Below are positions 53,678 through 56,833 of a DNA stretch of 56,833 bases, piece by piece. The stretch spans positions 1-56,833 of the forward strand of contig URHS01000011.1 of NCBI GenBank assembly GCA_900547685.1, given 5' to 3'. The translations under genes and the position numbers were made by a program. A model generated the notes under the pieces. It was not told the origin of the DNA and did not search any database. It saw only the letters and a list, made by a program, of their open reading frames with translations. The DNA is from an uncultured Blautia sp. GTDB lineage: Bacteria > Bacillota > Clostridia > Lachnospirales > Lachnospiraceae. Position 1 is the stretch's first letter; every line of letters starts with the position of its first letter.

Positions 53678-53893
53678 ATGAATAAGAAAGAAGTAAATAT
53701 ACTCCATCAGGAACTGGAGATTTACCGTGAAATGGGAATTCCTCTTTACCTAAATGGAAAAAAGAGTACACCAAAACGTATAGAGAAAGCATATAGAATT
53801 GCAGAAGAAGGTGTCTATATGAGAGATTACATACAAGATGATACAGGAAAATTAAAGGGACTGTCTTTTGATTTTGTGAGAGAAGAAGAATAA
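53678..53893 (+). CDS. Small protein of unknown function
   Basis: A 71-residue, highly charged soluble protein starting MNKKEVNILHQELEIYREMG, with the ATG behind GGAGGAAGA, an excellent ribosome site. Two predicted helices flank a region with Pro and Lys (KKSTPKRIEKAYRI). I do not recognise a family. It has a long leader and no partner gene on the same strand within 200 bp. The good ribosome site and promoter make it likely real. Confidence 0.65.
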   Translation: MNKKEVNILHQELEIYREMGIPLYLNGKKSTPKRIEKAYRIAEEGVYMRDYIQDDTGKLKGLSFDFVREEE

Positions 53894-53949
53894 TTAATAT
53901 ATAAAGAAAAGATAAAATCTGAAAAAAACATGAAATCCTGAAGAAAATG

Positions 53950-54098
53950 GTGACGAAGGGAAAAAATATGGTATAATGAGTCTTGCAGAGCCCTGCGTGT
54001 ACGCAAAGGGCTCTATAAGGCGAAAAGCTCACGGAGACGGCAGTCGACGTGGTATAATGTTTGCATGATATACAAATCAAGCCAATAGAATTGGCTTG
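53950..54098 (+). promoter_or_regulatory. Structured leader and tandem promoter-like elements of the GH18 gene
   Basis: TGGTATAATG occurs twice, with the TATAAT at 53972-53977 and 54053-54058 (81 bp apart), each an extended -10. Between them lies the hairpin AGAGCCCTGCGT/ACGC-AA-AGGGCTCT (53987-54014). After the second lies CAAGCCAAT-AGA-ATTGGCTTG (54078-54098, perfect 9-bp stem). None has a following T run. Confidence 0.6.
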
Positions 54099-54142
54099 CC
54101 GCCACAAAGGTAAAAACAAATGAAAATAAAAGGAGTTAGAAA

Positions 54143-55852
54143 ATGGCAAAACGAAGGAGGAGAAGACGACGCAGGAAGCAATTAGTTCCTGTATTGGTTG
54201 CAATGCTTCTGGTTATACTCGTTGCTATTGTGGGTATTATAACAGGGGTTATAAAAAAATATACTCCATCAGATGCAAAAATGGATTTGGCAGATTATTA
54301 TCATACAAGTGGAGATGAAATTGCTTTAATCTTACAGGATACAATTAGTGAAGCAAAAGGTAAGATGGTGGATGGAAAAGCTTATTTACCATATAGTATC
54401 TTAACCGAAGAATTGGGAGGAAGGTTTTATTGGGATAAAGAGAGTGAGAAGATGTTGTATACAACTGCAACAGGCACTTTAGAGATAAAACCGGAAGATA
54501 GCACATATACAATAGCTGAACAGGTAAAACAACAGGATTATGTTATTGTAAAGAAAATTGGAGAAGAATTTTATATAGCTCTTGATTTTTCAGAACAATA
54601 TATGCCGATTCAGGGAGAAGTATATGATAATCCGAACAGAATTGTGTTATCCTATAAATGGGGAGAGACTAATACAGTAACTGCTTCTAAGGATACAGTG
54701 GTTAGATATCAGGGTGGTATTAAAAGTCCGATTCTTTCTGAAGTAAAAAAAGGCGATACTATGGTGCTGTTGGAAGAAATGGAAAATTGGTCCAGAATTA
54801 TGACAACAGATGGTATTGATGGATATGTAGAAAAGAAAAACTTAGAAAAACCTAAAACTACAGAAGTATCTTATACCGGGGAATATAAAGAGGATTACAG
54901 CAGTCTTACAAGAGAGCATAAAATAAATTTGGCATGGCATCAGGTTACTTCTGAGGCAGCAAATGAAGCGCTTGGTGAGACTATTCAGAATATGACCGGG
55001 GTAAATGTAATTTCCCCTACATGGTTTTCTGTTACAGCCAATGAAGGAACCATATCTTCTCTGGCAAGTGCAGATTATGTCAATGAAGCACACAACAGAG
55101 GCATGGAAGTATGGGGATTGATTGATAATTTTAATCCTTCTGTCAGTACATTGGAAACTTTATCAACCAGAAGCTCCAGAGAACATATTATTCAGAAACT
55201 TTTAGAAGAAGCTCAAAGGGTGGGGCTTGATGGTATCAATGTGGATTTTGAAGCTCTTACAGAAGAGGAAGCGCCACATTTTATCCAGTTTCTTCGAGAA
55301 CTTTCTGTGGTATGCAGAGCTAATAATTTGGTATTATCTGTAGATGATCCGGTTCCTCAGTTTACAGGATTTTATAACAGAAAAGAACAGGGAATTGTAG
55401 CAGACTATGTGATTATCATGGGATATGATGAGCATACTACAGGTTCAGAAGAAGCAGGTTCTGTTGCATCTTTACCTTTTGTAAAGGCAGGAATTGAGCA
55501 AACTTTACAGGAAGTACCAAAGGAAAAAGTGATTAACGGAATACCTTTCTATACCAGACTGTGGACAGAGTCTAATAATGGAACACTTTCCAGCGAGGTA
55601 ATGACCATGGATGAGGCAAGTCAATATGTGCAGGAGAATGGCATAGAAGTATACTGGGAGAAAGAAACAGCTCAGAATTATGGTGAATTACTTACAGATA
55701 ATGGTACACAGAAAATATGGATGGAAGATGAAACATCAATTGAAGAAAAGATGAAACTGATTGAGCAGTACGGACTTGCAGGTGTGGCTTCATGGAAGCT
55801 GGGTTTTGAAAGAGCAGATGTCTGGAATGTAATCAGTCAATATTTACAGTAA
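54143..55852 (+). CDS. GH18 family cell-wall hydrolase with SH3 domain, membrane anchored
   Basis: A 569-residue protein: a run of Arg residues (4-11), one membrane helix (about 15-37), a copper-amine-oxidase-like N domain (about 60-150), an SH3b domain (about 182-235) and a glycoside hydrolase 18 domain (about 258-566). The active-site sequence DGINVDFE has Asp363, Asp368 and the acid Glu370, matching the DxxDxDxE rule in its final part. Relatives include spore cortex-lytic SleL/YaaH-type N-acetylglucosaminidases and LysM-less wall hydrolases. The ATG follows AAAGGAG. A DivIVA-like gene follows 22 bp later, so the two may work together at the cell surface. Confidence 0.9.
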   Translation: MAKRRRRRRRRKQLVPVLVAMLLVILVAIVGIITGVIKKYTPSDAKMDLADYYHTSGDEIALILQDTISEAKGKMVDGKAYLPYSILTEELGGRFYWDKESEKMLYTTATGTLEIKPEDSTYTIAEQVKQQDYVIVKKIGEEFYIALDFSEQYMPIQGEVYDNPNRIVLSYKWGETNTVTASKDTVVRYQGGIKSPILSEVKKGDTMVLLEEMENWSRIMTTDGIDGYVEKKNLEKPKTTEVSYTGEYKEDYSSLTREHKINLAWHQVTSEAANEALGETIQNMTGVNVISPTWFSVTANEGTISSLASADYVNEAHNRGMEVWGLIDNFNPSVSTLETLSTRSSREHIIQKLLEEAQRVGLDGINVDFEALTEEEAPHFIQFLRELSVVCRANNLVLSVDDPVPQFTGFYNRKEQGIVADYVIIMGYDEHTTGSEEAGSVASLPFVKAGIEQTLQEVPKEKVINGIPFYTRLWTESNNGTLSSEVMTMDEASQYVQENGIEVYWEKETAQNYGELLTDNGTQKIWMEDETSIEEKMKLIEQYGLAGVASWKLGFERADVWNVISQYLQ

Positions 55853-55874
55853 GAAAAGATAGAGGTGGAGTATT

Positions 55875-56690
55875 ATGGGAGAACATGAAATGTTTAAAAC
55901 AACCCTGATGGGCGGATACGATAAGGAAGAAGTTCAGGAATTAATCCAGAAAATGAAAGATGAAATGGCAGAAGTACAAGTGAATTACAGAAAACAGCTT
56001 GCTGAGAGAGATGAGAGAATTGCCGAACTTCAAAAACGTATTGAATTAAAAGATGCGTATCAGGCACGTATGGAAGAAGATATTAAAGAAAAATATCAGA
56101 AGTATATTGATAATTATGAAAGCATTGGAAAACTGGTTTTCGAAGCACAGTTAAGATCTGACAGCATGCAGAAAGATGCAGAAGAAAAATGTAATAAGAT
56201 GATTGCAGAAGCAGAAGCAGAAGCAAAGCGCCGGGTTGAGTCTGTTCAGTCAGAAATAGATGATAAACTTTTAGAAGGAAAGAAGAAATATCTGGCTGTT
56301 CAGGAAGAAATGAATGGTATTGTGGAACTTATCAATCAGGCACAGAAAAGATTTATGTCCTCCTATAAAGAGGTACACCAGATTATTAACAGTATGCCAA
56401 CTTCCTTAAATGATATCGAAGATGTGGTAGATTTGGAAATTAAGAAATTAGATGATATTTCTTCTGATGAAATCTTGGATACAGACGAAGAACAAGAAAT
56501 TCATTTAGGCGACACACAGGAATTAGATATTCTTGATGCGGTGGATGATATTGCAGACTTGGAAGAATTTGATGAAGATGATGCAGAAGAGGATGAAGAT
56601 AGTAAACTCGCAATGCAGATATCAAAGCTTTTAAGTGAAGAAGATGAAGCAATGATGGAAGAGGAATTAGAAGATTTTCTCAAAGAATAA
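55875..56690 (+). CDS. DivIVA-like coiled-coil protein
   Basis: A 271-residue protein. The first 30 residues (FKTTLMGGYDKEEVQELIQK) match the membrane-binding N-terminus of DivIVA/GpsB proteins; residues about 25-180 are a long coiled coil, and the last 90 are very acidic (many Asp/Glu) and probably disordered. DivIVA proteins collect at curved membrane (septum, poles) and organise cell division or growth. The ATG follows GGTGGAG. It is probably in one operon with the GH18 gene. It is not the standard DivIVA of the sepF-ylm cluster. Confidence 0.85.
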   Translation: MGEHEMFKTTLMGGYDKEEVQELIQKMKDEMAEVQVNYRKQLAERDERIAELQKRIELKDAYQARMEEDIKEKYQKYIDNYESIGKLVFEAQLRSDSMQKDAEEKCNKMIAEAEAEAKRRVESVQSEIDDKLLEGKKKYLAVQEEMNGIVELINQAQKRFMSSYKEVHQIINSMPTSLNDIEDVVDLEIKKLDDISSDEILDTDEEQEIHLGDTQELDILDAVDDIADLEEFDEDDAEEDEDSKLAMQISKLLSEEDEAMMEEELEDFLKE

Positions 56691-56732
56691 GATAGGGGAT
56701 AAGGAATAATTATTATCTCCAGTGTACAAATG

Positions 56733-56781
56733 AAAAGCTTTCTCATAGGACATAATCTGTCAAATGAGAGAGCTTTTCTTG
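56733..56781 (+). terminator. Terminator of the GH18-DivIVA-like operon
   Basis: AAAAGCTTTCTCAT (56733-56746) pairs with ATGAGAGAGCTTTT (56764-56777), followed by CTTG. Confidence 0.85.
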
Positions 56782-56813
56782 TATTAAGAAAACCACGCGA
56801 TAGTCGCGTGGTT
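56781..56813 (-). terminator. Terminator of a leftward gene beyond the right edge
   Basis: AACCACGCGA (56791-56800) and TCGCGTGGTT (56804-56813) form a perfect 10-bp stem. The minus strand continues with TTCTTAATAC, so it more likely ends a minus-strand gene that lies to the right of the window. Confidence 0.6.
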
Positions 56814-56833
56814 CTATAGAAGCTTTAGCGATG

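Noticed and set aside
53987..54098. A tRNA, c-di-AMP riboswitch or SRP RNA in the GH18 leader.
   Set aside because: No cloverleaf and none of the conserved bases of these RNAs that I know could be placed.

Overview
This 56.8-kb window looks like chromosome of a low-GC, anaerobic, spore-forming Clostridia, most likely a Lachnospiraceae member (Blautia-like; the genus is an inference). Support comes from the family content: the end of a formate-tetrahydrofolate ligase, oxygen-independent class III ribonucleotide reductase, rubredoxin, SpmB, a PdaB-like deacetylase, a Csp-type subtilisin, an RlmD enzyme with a Lachnospiraceae-style C-terminal tail, and AT-rich intergenic DNA with canonical TTGACA/TATAAT promoters. 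No rRNA, tRNA, CRISPR array or intact transposase gene was found.

Layout. 1-2800: end of fhs, a formate/nitrite channel and a Csp-like protease. 2776-4890: an accessory islet with a promoter, a small beta-rich protein, a HipA-like kinase, and 500 bp of noncoding DNA with five copies of a ~23-bp direct repeat. 4891-6792: cation efflux (CDF) and Ogg-type DNA glycosylase. 6836-17072: an envelope-stress/export block made of a TetR regulator with a palindromic operator, an ABC ATPase and a 1127-residue coiled-coil FtsX permease, then a complete BceAB-RS-type module and a CorA-like protein. 17133-19815: SpmB, a membrane J-domain-like protein, PduL and a PdaB-like deacetylase. 19910-25904: SARP/AAA/TPR regulator, histidine ammonia-lyase and a YuiF-type transporter.

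26211-37743: mainly housekeeping: rubredoxin, dapF, MATE, nrdD (behind two candidate NrdR boxes), CPA2 antiporter, B12/radical-SAM enzyme, nth, exonuclease, AIR-synthase-like protein and trmL. 37914-42421 (minus strand): mutS2, OmpR-type regulator and sensor kinase as one operon. 42614-46477: HtrA-like protein whose catalytic His and Asp are replaced, YhaM-like nuclease, and rlmD with a frameshifted tail. 46695-51880 (minus): LytTR regulator, GHKL kinase and two ABC exporters. 51967-56690: an ORF6N pseudogene, ECF sigma/anti-sigma pair, a small unknown protein, a GH18 cell-wall hydrolase and a DivIVA-like protein.

The most notable noncoding material is a ~147-bp nested palindromic repeat present twice (26400 and 37767), with a shorter related hairpin at 53307. 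Its outer arms resemble the core of many terminators in the window. I saw no single large, clearly new multi-gene system. The best candidates for something undescribed are the HipA-like kinase with its non-HTH partner, the palindromic repeat family, the HtrA-like pseudoprotease and the minimal SARP-hutH-transporter cluster.
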